A stretch of 64,000 nucleotides of DNA from contig JADJWQ010000002.1 in NCBI GenBank assembly GCA_016716265.1, positions 457,001 to 521,000 on the forward strand, written 5' to 3'. This document shows positions 39,618 through 47,243 of the stretch, piece by piece. The translations under genes were made by a program, and so were the position numbers. The notes beneath the pieces were generated by a model, which made no database searches, was not told the origin of the DNA, and saw only the letters and a list, made by a program, of their open reading frames with translations. This DNA comes from Planctomycetota bacterium (lineage in GTDB: Bacteria > Planctomycetota > UBA1135 > UBA2386). How positions within the stretch are numbered: position 1 is the stretch's first letter; the number at the start of each line of letters is the position of its first letter.

Positions 39618-40475
39618 ATGGCACGGGTCCTGATCGTCGGTGACGAACGCAAGGGGCGGGTCAGGACCCTGGTCGCCGACGTCGCGGCGCACCTGCGGGC
39701 GCAGGGTCACGCGGTCGAGGTCGATGTCGATCGCGGCACGTCGCTCGAGAACCGCGCGGCGGACCTCGTCGCGGTGTTCGGCGGCGACGGCTCGATCCTC
39801 GCGACCGGCCGGCGGCTCGGCGGCAACCAGCTCCCGACGCTCGGCATCAACCTCGGGCGGCTCGGCTTCCTGACCGCCTACGGCGACGACCGCGCCGTCG
39901 AGGGCATCGAGGCCGCCCTGCGCGGCGAGCTGGTCGAGGAGCCGCGGATGATGCTGCGGTGCCGGGTCGAGCGCCGCGACGGTTCGGTCGCCGCCGACGC
40001 GCTGTGCCTCAACGACGTCGTGCTGAGCCGCGACGCGCGGGCCGGCATGATCACGGTCGTCGCCAGTCGCCACGAGTGGCAGCTCGCCGCGTACGCGGGC
40101 GACGGGCTGATCATCGCGACGCCGGTCGGCTCGACCGCCTACGCGCTGGCGGTCGGCGGTCCGGTGCTGTCGCCCCGGCTCGACGCGATCGTGCTCGCCC
40201 CGCTCGCGCCGCACACGCTGACGCTGCGGCCGCTGGTGCTGCCGGCCGGCCCGGGCGTGCGGCTGCGCGTGCTGGAGACCGGCGGACCACCGACCTGCAT
40301 GCTCGCGATCGACGGCCAGGTCTACGTGCCGGTGTCGGTGGAGGACCGCGTGACGATCGAGCCCGCCGAGGTCCGCTTCCGCCACCTGACGCGCGGTCCG
40401 GGCAGCTTCTTCAGCATCCTCCGCGACAAGTTCGGCTGGGCCGACCTGCCGCGCGGACTCGCCGAGGAGCAGTAG
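39618..40475 (+). CDS. nadK: NAD kinase
   Basis: 285 residues. The GGDGS motif in VAVFGGDGSILATGRRLGG, then LGINLGRLGFLTAY, NDVVLSR and the second core DGLIIATPVGSTAYALAVGG are all present and in the right order. Makes NADP from NAD with ATP or polyphosphate. It follows dxs by 46 bases and likely shares its transcript; NADPH supply for the MEP pathway makes sense of the neighbourhood. The stop is six bases from a converging transporter gene. Confidence 0.95.
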   Translation: MARVLIVGDERKGRVRTLVADVAAHLRAQGHAVEVDVDRGTSLENRAADLVAVFGGDGSILATGRRLGGNQLPTLGINLGRLGFLTAYGDDRAVEGIEAALRGELVEEPRMMLRCRVERRDGSVAADALCLNDVVLSRDARAGMITVVASRHEWQLAAYAGDGLIIATPVGSTAYALAVGGPVLSPRLDAIVLAPLAPHTLTLRPLVLPAGPGVRLRVLETGGPPTCMLAIDGQVYVPVSVEDRVTIEPAEVRFRHLTRGPGSFFSILRDKFGWADLPRGLAEEQ

Positions 40476-40481
40476 GCCAGG

Positions 40482-41669
40482 TCACGCGCCGCTGCGGTGC
40501 AGCCGCAGGTAGCCGAGCGACGCGAGTCCCGCCGCGGCCCCGCAGCCGAGCCACAGCACCGTCGGTCCGCAGCTCTCGTAGACGTGCGTGCCGGCGATCG
40601 GCGCGACGATCAACGCGACCCCGAACGCCATGCCGTAGCAGCCGAGGTAGCGGCCGCGGCGCGCCGGCCCGGCGCGGGCGGAGATCCACGCCGGCACGAG
40701 CGGCGACTCCAGCATCTCGCCGACGGTCCAGATCGCCAGCGTGCCGGCCGCGAAGGGCAGCGAGCGGCCGAACGGGAGCAGCGCCATGCCCAGCCCGACG
40801 AGCGCGGCGCCCCACGCGATCACCGCGAGCGGCGGCCGATGGCGGATCGCGTGCACGAGCGCCATCTCGAACAGCACGATCAGGACCGGGTTGATCGCGA
40901 ACAGCAGGCCGATCGCCGCCTCGCCGAGCCCGTAGTGCTCGCGGAAGTACAGCGGCATCGTGCCGAGGCTCTGCAGGAACGCGGTCGCGGTCAGCATCGT
41001 CATGCCGAGGAACGCGAGGAACCGGCGGTCGGCGAACGGCGAGGTCGTCGGGTCGGTGGGGCCGGTCGGGTCGTGTGCGGGCGTGCGCAGATGGCGGGCC
41101 ACGCCGCGCACCCCGAGTGCGGTCAGCGCGCACGCGCCGGCGTTGACCGCGAACAGCAGGTCGTAGTCGATCTCGGCGAGGACGCCGCCGATGGTCGGCC
41201 CGACCGCCATGCCGGCATTGATCGCGAGCCGGTTCAATGCGAACGCGCGGCGGTGCTCGCGCACCGGGCACGTCGCGACGAGCGCGGCGCCGTTGGCCGG
41301 CCGGAACGATTCCACCGCGGTGCCCGCGGCGAACAGCGCGGCGCCGATCGCGAGCGGCTGCTCGAGCTGGCCGACGACGAAGAACGCCAGCGCAGCGACC
41401 AGCATCGCGACGCTCATGGTGGGGGCCGGGCCGATGCGGTCCGTCAGCCGCCCGCCGAGCGCATTGCCGGTGATCGCCCCACAGCCGAACACGCCGAGGA
41501 GCCAGCCGGCGGTGTCGGTGTCGAGGCCGCGCCGCTGCGTGACCCACAGCGTGAGGAACGGCAGCACCATCGTCCCGCTGCGGTTGACGAGCGCGATGCC
41601 CGACAGCGCCCAGGTCGTCGCCGGGAGCCCGCGGAACGCGTCGCGATAGACCTGGACGATCCGGCGCAC
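40482..41669 (-). CDS. Major facilitator superfamily transporter
   Basis: About 395 residues from GTG 41669; a GTG at 41729 would add 20 Arg-rich residues, and neither start has a clear ribosome site. Twelve hydrophobic segments are visible; the loop 2-3 motif appears as GGRLTDRIGPAPTMSVA. Segments such as AGWLLGVFGCGAITGNALGG and AAGTAVESFRPANGAALVA place it in the drug/proton antiporter-like part of the family. Substrate cannot be read. First of three minus-strand genes that do not overlap. Confidence 0.88.
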   Translation of the reverse strand: MRRIVQVYRDAFRGLPATTWALSGIALVNRSGTMVLPFLTLWVTQRRGLDTDTAGWLLGVFGCGAITGNALGGRLTDRIGPAPTMSVAMLVAALAFFVVGQLEQPLAIGAALFAAGTAVESFRPANGAALVATCPVREHRRAFALNRLAINAGMAVGPTIGGVLAEIDYDLLFAVNAGACALTALGVRGVARHLRTPAHDPTGPTDPTTSPFADRRFLAFLGMTMLTATAFLQSLGTMPLYFREHYGLGEAAIGLLFAINPVLIVLFEMALVHAIRHRPPLAVIAWGAALVGLGMALLPFGRSLPFAAGTLAIWTVGEMLESPLVPAWISARAGPARRGRYLGCYGMAFGVALIVAPIAGTHVYESCGPTVLWLGCGAAAGLASLGYLRLHRSGA

Positions 41670-41768
41670 GGGCGGGAGTCGACGGCGCCGTCCGCGCGGA
41701 ATCAAGGACCGTCCGAGCGACCGGCCCACGGCGTGCGCGCGCGCCCGCCATGGGCGCTCCGCGACCGG

Positions 41769-43151
41769 CTACGAGCGCGACCGCGCGGCTTCGATCGAGC
41801 GGGCGAGCGACAGCAGCACCTCGGTCAGCGTCGGGTGGTACCACGGCATCGCGACCATCTGCTCGGCGCTGCCGCCGAGCGCGATGATCGCCGCGAGCAC
41901 GTGGACGATGTCGTCGGCGCGCGGCGCCAACAGCTGCGCGCCGAGGATCCGGCCGGTCGGGCGGTCGGCGACGAGCTTCATGATGCCGTGGCGGACGTCC
42001 ATCGTGATCGCGCGGCCGGTCTCCGCCAGGCGCGCGACGGCGGTGACGACGTCGTGGCCCGCCGCGCGGGCGGTGGCCTCGTTCAAGCCGACGGTCGCGA
42101 CCGGCGGATCGAAGAAGATCACCTCCAGGTGCAGGCGGTCGTCGACGGCGTTCGGCACGGGTCGGCCGGCGGCACCGAGGCCCGCCGCACGGCCCTCCTG
42201 ATTGGCGATGTGCAGCAGCAGGCGGTCGCCGGTCGCGTCGCCGGCGACGAAGACGCGTGGGTTCGACGTGCGCATCGACGCGTCGCAGGCGATGTGCTCG
42301 GCGTCGTGCGTGACGCCGGCGGCATCCAGACCGAGGTCTCGCAGATTGGCGATGCGGCCGGTGGCGAGCACGAGGTGGTCACCGCTGACGCGGAACTGTG
42401 CGCCGCGGTGCTCGCACAGGAGCTCGACGCCGCCGTCGACGGAGCTGACGCGCAGTGCGCGCGCGTCGTCGTGCAGCCGCAGGCTCGGCTGCTCGCGCAT
42501 CGCCGCGGTCATCTCGGCGGAGATCAGCGGATCGAGGTCGGCGAGGATCGGCCGGCGCGTGACGATCTCGACCTCGGTGCCGAGCCGCGCGAAGAACTGC
42601 GCGAACTCGAGGCCGACCGGACCGCTGCCGAGCACGACCAGCGACTCCGGCGCGCGCTCGAGCCGCATCAGGTCGTCGCTGGTCATGACGCGGACCGAGT
42701 CGAGGCCCGGCAGCTCGGGCCGGCGCTGCACCGAGCCGGTCGCGATGACCGCGCCCTCGGTGAACCGATAGCGGACGCCGCCCGCCTCGACCTCGTCGGG
42801 GCCCGTGAAGCGCGCGCGCGCGTCGATCACCTCGTAGCCGCCGGTCTCGACCGACGCGATCTTGGCGGCCTGGAAGCGCGCGACCTTGGCGTCCTTGTTC
42901 GCCATGATCGCCGCGAAGTCGACCGCCAGGTCGGCGGGGCCGATGCCGGCCGCGCCGTGGTGCCGGGCGTAGTGCACGATCTGCGCGGAGTGCAGCAGCG
43001 TCTTCGTCGGCATGCAGCCACGCAGGATGCACAGTCCGCCGAGCTCGCCGTCGTTGAACAGCGCGACGCGCGCACCGGCGTCGTGCGCGGCCTTCGCGGC
43101 GGCGGTGCCGGCGGTGCCGCCACCGAGGACGAGGACGTCGTAGGTCTTCAC
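41769..43151 (-). CDS. FAD-dependent pyridine nucleotide-disulfide oxidoreductase (Lpd/mercuric-reductase-like)
   Basis: About 460 residues (GTG 43151; GTG 43160 also possible). FAD loop VLVLGGGTAGTAAAKAAHDAG, redox Cys pair in GGLCILRGCMPTK, NAD loop VVLGSGPVGLEFAQFFARLG, second FAD site VFVAGDATGDRLLLHIA, and the C-terminal His-Glu pair in YHPTLTEVLLS. All catalytic features of a dihydrolipoamide dehydrogenase-type enzyme are present. No E2 or lipoyl genes lie close and no N-terminal heavy-metal domain exists, so the disulfide substrate is open. Confidence 0.9.
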   Translation of the reverse strand: MKTYDVLVLGGGTAGTAAAKAAHDAGARVALFNDGELGGLCILRGCMPTKTLLHSAQIVHYARHHGAAGIGPADLAVDFAAIMANKDAKVARFQAAKIASVETGGYEVIDARARFTGPDEVEAGGVRYRFTEGAVIATGSVQRRPELPGLDSVRVMTSDDLMRLERAPESLVVLGSGPVGLEFAQFFARLGTEVEIVTRRPILADLDPLISAEMTAAMREQPSLRLHDDARALRVSSVDGGVELLCEHRGAQFRVSGDHLVLATGRIANLRDLGLDAAGVTHDAEHIACDASMRTSNPRVFVAGDATGDRLLLHIANQEGRAAGLGAAGRPVPNAVDDRLHLEVIFFDPPVATVGLNEATARAAGHDVVTAVARLAETGRAITMDVRHGIMKLVADRPTGRILGAQLLAPRADDIVHVLAAIIALGGSAEQMVAMPWYHPTLTEVLLSLARSIEAARSRS

Positions 43152-43231
43152 GCGCGACACCGTAGTCGCCCGCTCGGGTGGCGCCACGGTCGACTGGCGC
43201 GCTCGGCCGCAGCGGTCGTCGCGCCGCCTCG

Positions 43232-45280
43232 TCAGCCGAGCTCGAACTGCCGCTTCGCGTCGACCTCGTCGCGGTTGATCGCGACGATCGCCTCCTCCAG
43301 GCGGTCGATCAGCGGGTAGTCGCCGGACAGCGCCTGGCGGAGCTGCCGCATCATCTGGATCGCCATGCGGAGCGTGCGGACGACGTCGCCGCCGTCGGCG
43401 CCAGCGAGGCGCTCGAGCTTCGCGATCGTGCAGCCCTCGGTCCAGGCGAGCACGGCGCGCGTCAGTCCGAATTCCGGGGCCTTGATCGTCTCCTCGAAGC
43501 CGTGCGCGAGCTCGATCGCCTCGAAGCGTCGCACCGCGTTCTCGACGCGGCGCACCAGCGCGTAGTCCATTCCGACGCGGGCGTCGCGGCCGCGCTCCTG
43601 GCCGCGGCGCGGCGCGTGCACGAGCGCGCAGAACACCGCGGCGAGCTGCGCGCGGTCGCAGGCGTCGAGCACGCCGTCGAGCAGCAGCTCGGTGACCTGG
43701 ATCTCGTAGCCGTTGATGCGCTGCGCGATACGCCCGCGCGGCAGCATGCCGCCGCCCTGCTCCAGGTAGCCGGCCTGGTGCAGCACGGCGATCTTCGCGC
43801 GCAATGCGGCGTGCGCGGCAATACGGACCTTGTCGCGGCGCTTGCGGCCGCCGCCGGCCTCGGCCTGGAACGCCGCGAACGAGCGGTCGTAGGCGTCGAC
43901 GAGACCGTCGCCCATCCGCTCCCACAGGTTCAGGATCGTCGAGTAGCTCAGGTTGAAGCGCGATTGGATCGGCTCGACCTTGCCGCCGAACAGGTCGGAG
44001 AGCGGCGCGTCGATCAGCGCCTCGTCGTCGAGGATCGAGATGACCAGGCCGTGCTCGTCGATACCCTGCCGGCCGGCGCGGCCGGCCATCTGCAGGTAGT
44101 CGCGCGCGCGCATGTAGTCGAACGACACGCCGTCGAACTTGCGCAGCGAGTCGAACACGACGGTGCGCGCCGGCATGTTGATGCCGAGCGCGAAGGTCTC
44201 GGTCGTGAACAGGAGCCTCAGCAGTCCCGACGTGAACAGCCGCTCGACGATCTCCTTGTGGATCGGCAGCATGCCGGCGTGGTGGTAGCCGACGCCGTGG
44301 CGCGCGCGCGCCAGGATGCCGCGCAGGCCCGGGTCGGCGCCCGGCTCGAGCTCGAACTTCTCGCAGATCTCGTGGAACAGCGACTCGATGCGCGCGCGCG
44401 CGGCGCGGTCGAGCAGGCGGCGGTGCAGGTTGCGGTCGGCCTTGATCTCGCACTCCTTGCGCGAGAAGCAGAAGAACAGCACCGGCAGCAGCGCGCGGTG
44501 CTGCAGCTGGTCGAGCACGACGACGGCGGGGTGCGGGCGGCGGTCGACGCCGGGCGCGCTGCGCCGCGGTCCGCGCGTCCGCTGCTCGTCGCGCAGCGCC
44601 TCGCCGGGGCGGCCGCGGCCGGAGCGGCGCTGGCGGTCGCGCTCCTGGAAGCGCAGCATCGTCTGGATCGCGCGCTTCCGCTGCGCGAGCTTGAACGTGC
44701 CGGTGTCGACGTGGAAGCACAGGTGCTCGAGCGGCACCGGGCGCCGGTCGTGGCGGATCACCGCCAGCTCGTGCTGCCGGGTGCGCGCGAGCCACGCGCC
44801 GAACTGATCGAGGTTCTGGATGGTGGCGCTGAGACCGACGAAGCGGACGTGCTCGGGCGCGAAGATCAGGCTCTCCTCCCAGACCGTGCCGCGCTCGACG
44901 TCGTCGAGGAAGTGGATCTCGTCGAACACCGCGAACTCGACGTCGTGGAACCGCTCGGGATCCTCGAACACCGCGTTGCGGAAGATCTCGGTCGTCATGA
45001 TGACGACCGGCGCGCCCGGCGCGAGCGTCAGGTCGCCGGTCATCAGGCCGACGTCGACGCCGTCGGCCCGGAAGTCGCGGTACTTCTGGTTGCTGAGCGC
45101 CTTGATCGGCGCGGTGTAGACGACGCGCCGGCCGGCCGCGACCGCGCGCTCGATCGCGTACTCGGCGACCAGGGTCTTGCCCGAGCCGGTGGGGGCCGAC
45201 AGCAGGACGTTGCGCCCCGCGGCGATCGCTTCGGCCGCCTCGACCTGGAACGGATTGAGCGTGTAGCCCTTGAACTGCAT
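43232..45280 (-). CDS. Ski2-like DExH-box helicase
   Basis: 682 residues. Walker A LLSAPTGSGKTLVAEYAI, motif Ia TAPIKALSNQKY, DEIH box FAVFDEIHFLDD, SAT motif GLSATIQN, and the C-terminal RecA motifs FALGINMPARTVVFDS and QMAGRAGRQGIDEHG. An Arg-rich insert (residues about 225-270) separates the RecA domains. The C-terminal 200 residues resemble the DSHCT-type helical bundle of Ski2/Mtr4-like RNA helicases. Probably RNA turnover or repair. Starts 24 bases before a likely plus-strand promoter. Confidence 0.92.
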   Translation of the reverse strand: MQFKGYTLNPFQVEAAEAIAAGRNVLLSAPTGSGKTLVAEYAIERAVAAGRRVVYTAPIKALSNQKYRDFRADGVDVGLMTGDLTLAPGAPVVIMTTEIFRNAVFEDPERFHDVEFAVFDEIHFLDDVERGTVWEESLIFAPEHVRFVGLSATIQNLDQFGAWLARTRQHELAVIRHDRRPVPLEHLCFHVDTGTFKLAQRKRAIQTMLRFQERDRQRRSGRGRPGEALRDEQRTRGPRRSAPGVDRRPHPAVVVLDQLQHRALLPVLFFCFSRKECEIKADRNLHRRLLDRAARARIESLFHEICEKFELEPGADPGLRGILARARHGVGYHHAGMLPIHKEIVERLFTSGLLRLLFTTETFALGINMPARTVVFDSLRKFDGVSFDYMRARDYLQMAGRAGRQGIDEHGLVISILDDEALIDAPLSDLFGGKVEPIQSRFNLSYSTILNLWERMGDGLVDAYDRSFAAFQAEAGGGRKRRDKVRIAAHAALRAKIAVLHQAGYLEQGGGMLPRGRIAQRINGYEIQVTELLLDGVLDACDRAQLAAVFCALVHAPRRGQERGRDARVGMDYALVRRVENAVRRFEAIELAHGFEETIKAPEFGLTRAVLAWTEGCTIAKLERLAGADGGDVVRTLRMAIQMMRQLRQALSGDYPLIDRLEEAIVAINRDEVDAKRQFELG

Positions 45281-45303
45281 GCGGGGCGGTCGGGGCGCGC
45301 TTG

Positions 45304-45331
45304 TTTACACGGCCGGTCCGGACGGTATGCT
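45304..45331 (+). promoter_or_regulatory. Sigma-70-like promoter (TTTACA-N16-TATGCT)
   Basis: TTTACA at 45304-45309 and TATGCT at 45326-45331, 16 bases apart, stand out in GC-rich DNA. It points to the gene at 45634 and would give a leader of about 295 bases. Confidence 0.6.
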
Positions 45332-45633
45332 CGCGGTCCTCGCGAGTCCACGACGGGTTCGCGGGACGGGCGGTGACGACGAGGGCCTCACGAAGGCACG
45401 TCGGCGGCGGGCGCGCTTCGCGGTCACGCCGGCGGTGGGGGCTTCGCTCGGCTCGGGCGGTCAGTGAGGTCGAGCGTGCGCGAGGGGGCGCGGTCCAGCG
45501 CGGATCGCGGGCTCCCGCTGCGTGGCGCGTCGACGCGAGCGGATCGACTCCGGCCACGCCGGCCGTGGAACGCGACCAGGCCGCGCCACCGGCGCGGCAG
45601 CGATCGGAACCCCGAAGCTACGGAGACCCCCCC
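45332..45633 (+). other. Long non-coding leader of the 93-residue protein
   Basis: No frame here has convincing codon bias. If the promoter at 45304 is used this is a 5' leader of about 295 bases; it may hold an RNA structure, but I recognise no riboswitch class. Confidence 0.4.
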
Positions 45634-45915
45634 ATGGACAAGACCGAGACCCGTACAGACGTGAACCCCGGCCAGGGCCGCGCGGATGCGTTCGTCCGCC
45701 GCCACCTGTCGCAGCTCAAGATCCTGACCCGCCTCGTCGAGCACGAGCTCGACACCAGCAAGGGCCAGGAAGTGACGATCGACCGCGAGCTCGTCGAGAG
45801 CATGCTCGACACGCTCGAGATCTTCGTCGAGGACCTCGGCGGCGAGAGTGGCACGCCGCGCGCGCGCGGCGCCAAGGCCGCGCCGGAGAAGCCGGCCGTC
45901 ACGCGGCTGAACTGA
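45634..45915 (+). CDS. Small helical protein of unknown function
   Basis: 93 residues from ATG 45634, with GGAG nine bases upstream. A central region of about 60 residues (FVRRHLSQLKILTRLVEHELDTSK... ELVESMLDTLEIFVEDLGGE) reads as two amphipathic helices, flanked by charged tails. No family recognised. It has its own promoter-like region and is followed by a hairpin, so it is probably a single-gene transcript. Confidence 0.6.
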   Translation: MDKTETRTDVNPGQGRADAFVRRHLSQLKILTRLVEHELDTSKGQEVTIDRELVESMLDTLEIFVEDLGGESGTPRARGAKAAPEKPAVTRLN

Positions 45916-45922
45916 TGCGGGT

Positions 45923-45947
45923 CGCGCGGCGGGCCGCCGGCCGCGCG
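45923..45947 (+). terminator. GC-rich hairpin after the 93-residue protein gene
   Basis: CGCGCGGC (45923-45930) pairs with GCCGCGCG (45940-45947) eight bases after the stop. No T-run. Confidence 0.45.
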
Positions 45948-46014
45948 GGGCGTCGATCGGTCGGCGTGACGTCGGACGGACGGCGGGCCTCGCGGGCCGG
46001 TGCATTCGTGGGGC

Positions 46015-46074
46015 GGCCACTCGCGGGTTGGCCACTCGCAGGTTGGCCACTCTGGGGCTGGCACGCTCGCAGGC
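46015..46074. repeat. 15-bp tandem repeat upstream of the FtsQ-like gene
   Basis: Units GGCCACTCGCGGGTT (46015), GGCCACTCGCAGGTT (46030), GGCCACTCTGGGGCT (46045) and a weaker GGCACGCTCGCAGGC (46060). Ends 23 bases before the next start codon. Confidence 0.8.
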
Positions 46075-46097
46075 CGGCATGATCGACGGGTAGCGCG

Positions 46098-47000
46098 GTG
46101 ACGACAGGAACTGCCTGGCTGATCCGGATCCTCGTGGTTGGCGGCTTCGTCGCCACGCTGGTGCTCGTCGGCCCGGACGCCTGGGCCGTCGTGCGCCGTC
46201 GCCTCGCGCCGTCGGCGCCGCCCGGCCCCGCGATCGCGCTCGACCACATCGCCTTGCCCGCGGCGCCGGGTTGGCTGCGCGGCAGCCTGCTGCGCGCGCT
46301 GCTCTGCGATCTCGAGCCGCGGCTCGGCGGCGCACCGCGGTTGATGGACGACGCGGCGCTCGCCGCGGTGCGCGATGCGCTGGCCGCCTCGCCGTGGCTC
46401 GACGACGTGGAGATCGAGCGCCGCTTTCCCGACCGACTCGCCGTCCGCTGTCGGATCCGACGGCCGGAGTGCCAGGTCGTCGTCGACGGGACGGCGGTCG
46501 CGCTGGCCGACGCCGACGGCGTGCTGCTCCCACCGGGCGATGGCGGCCATCGGCTGCCGGTCGTCGACCTGTCACGGGCGGTGCCGGCGGCGACCGGAGT
46601 GCCGCGCTCGCGCGATCCGCGCATCCGCGCCGCGGCGCAGGTCGCCGCCGAGTGGCGCACGGAGCTCGCGCCGCAGCTCGCGGCGCCGCCGCGGCTGATC
46701 GCGATCGACGCCGACAACCTCGGCTGGCAACACGTCGCCGACGCGCGCTACAGCGAGATCCTGGTCGGCCTCGAGCGGGCCGGCGACGGTGGCGTGTGCT
46801 GGTTCCAGCACGGCCGCGCCAGCCGCGACGGCGGCCCGACGGAGGTCGGCGTGCGCGCGGCGATCCTGCGCGACGTGCTCGCGCTCGCTCCGGGTCTGCG
46901 CGGCCTCGCCGGTGGCGACCTGCGGCTGCGGAACCGTTGGCGTGACGCGCTGCGGCCATCGGCGGAGCCCGCCACCGTCGCCGATGTCGGGCCGCGCTGA
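46098..47000 (+). CDS. FtsQ-like single-pass membrane protein
   Basis: 300 residues from GTG 46098. One membrane helix (residues 8-27, IRILVVGGFVATLVLVGPDA) and a periplasmic part. The segment AASPWLDDVEIERRFPDRLAVRCRIRRPEC near 95-125 has the POTRA-to-beta pattern seen in FtsQ/DivIB (short helix, then a strand beginning with W/FPDxLxV), followed by VALADADGVLLPP. No fts or mur genes are adjacent, so a division role is only suggested. Confidence 0.5.
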   Translation: MTTGTAWLIRILVVGGFVATLVLVGPDAWAVVRRRLAPSAPPGPAIALDHIALPAAPGWLRGSLLRALLCDLEPRLGGAPRLMDDAALAAVRDALAASPWLDDVEIERRFPDRLAVRCRIRRPECQVVVDGTAVALADADGVLLPPGDGGHRLPVVDLSRAVPAATGVPRSRDPRIRAAAQVAAEWRTELAPQLAAPPRLIAIDADNLGWQHVADARYSEILVGLERAGDGGVCWFQHGRASRDGGPTEVGVRAAILRDVLALAPGLRGLAGGDLRLRNRWRDALRPSAEPATVADVGPR

Positions 47001-47165
47001 CGCGTCGCCGCGCGGCCCCGGGAGCTCGCGTGCGGTCGGCGGCGTCCCCGGCCCGCACCTGCCGGCGCCGGGAGGTGCGACCCGGCTGCGGTCGGCACGG
47101 GTGCGACCCTTCGCCAGCGACGAGCTCGCCCGCCGTCGCGACGGTGCCTCACGCAGCGTCCGGGT

Positions 47166-47171
47166 TAGACT
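47166..47171 (+). promoter_or_regulatory. Candidate -10 element (TAGACT) upstream of the kinase operon
   Basis: TAGACT lies 70 bases before the kinase start; the same hexamer occurs upstream of the gene at 57203. No clear -35. Confidence 0.35.
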
Positions 47172-47226
47172 CGTGCGCGCGCGTCCGCGGGCACTCGGCG
47201 GAGCCTCGCGGATGGGTGCGCGACCC

Positions 47227-47243
47227 AGGAGGCCGACAACCTG
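47227..47243 (+). promoter_or_regulatory. Perfect Shine-Dalgarno deciding a CTG start
   Basis: AGGAGG at 47227-47232 is followed, after eight bases, by CTG 47241. No ATG, GTG or TTG exists in this frame between here and the Zn-ribbon, which must be translated for the four cysteines to be complete. Confidence 0.7.
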
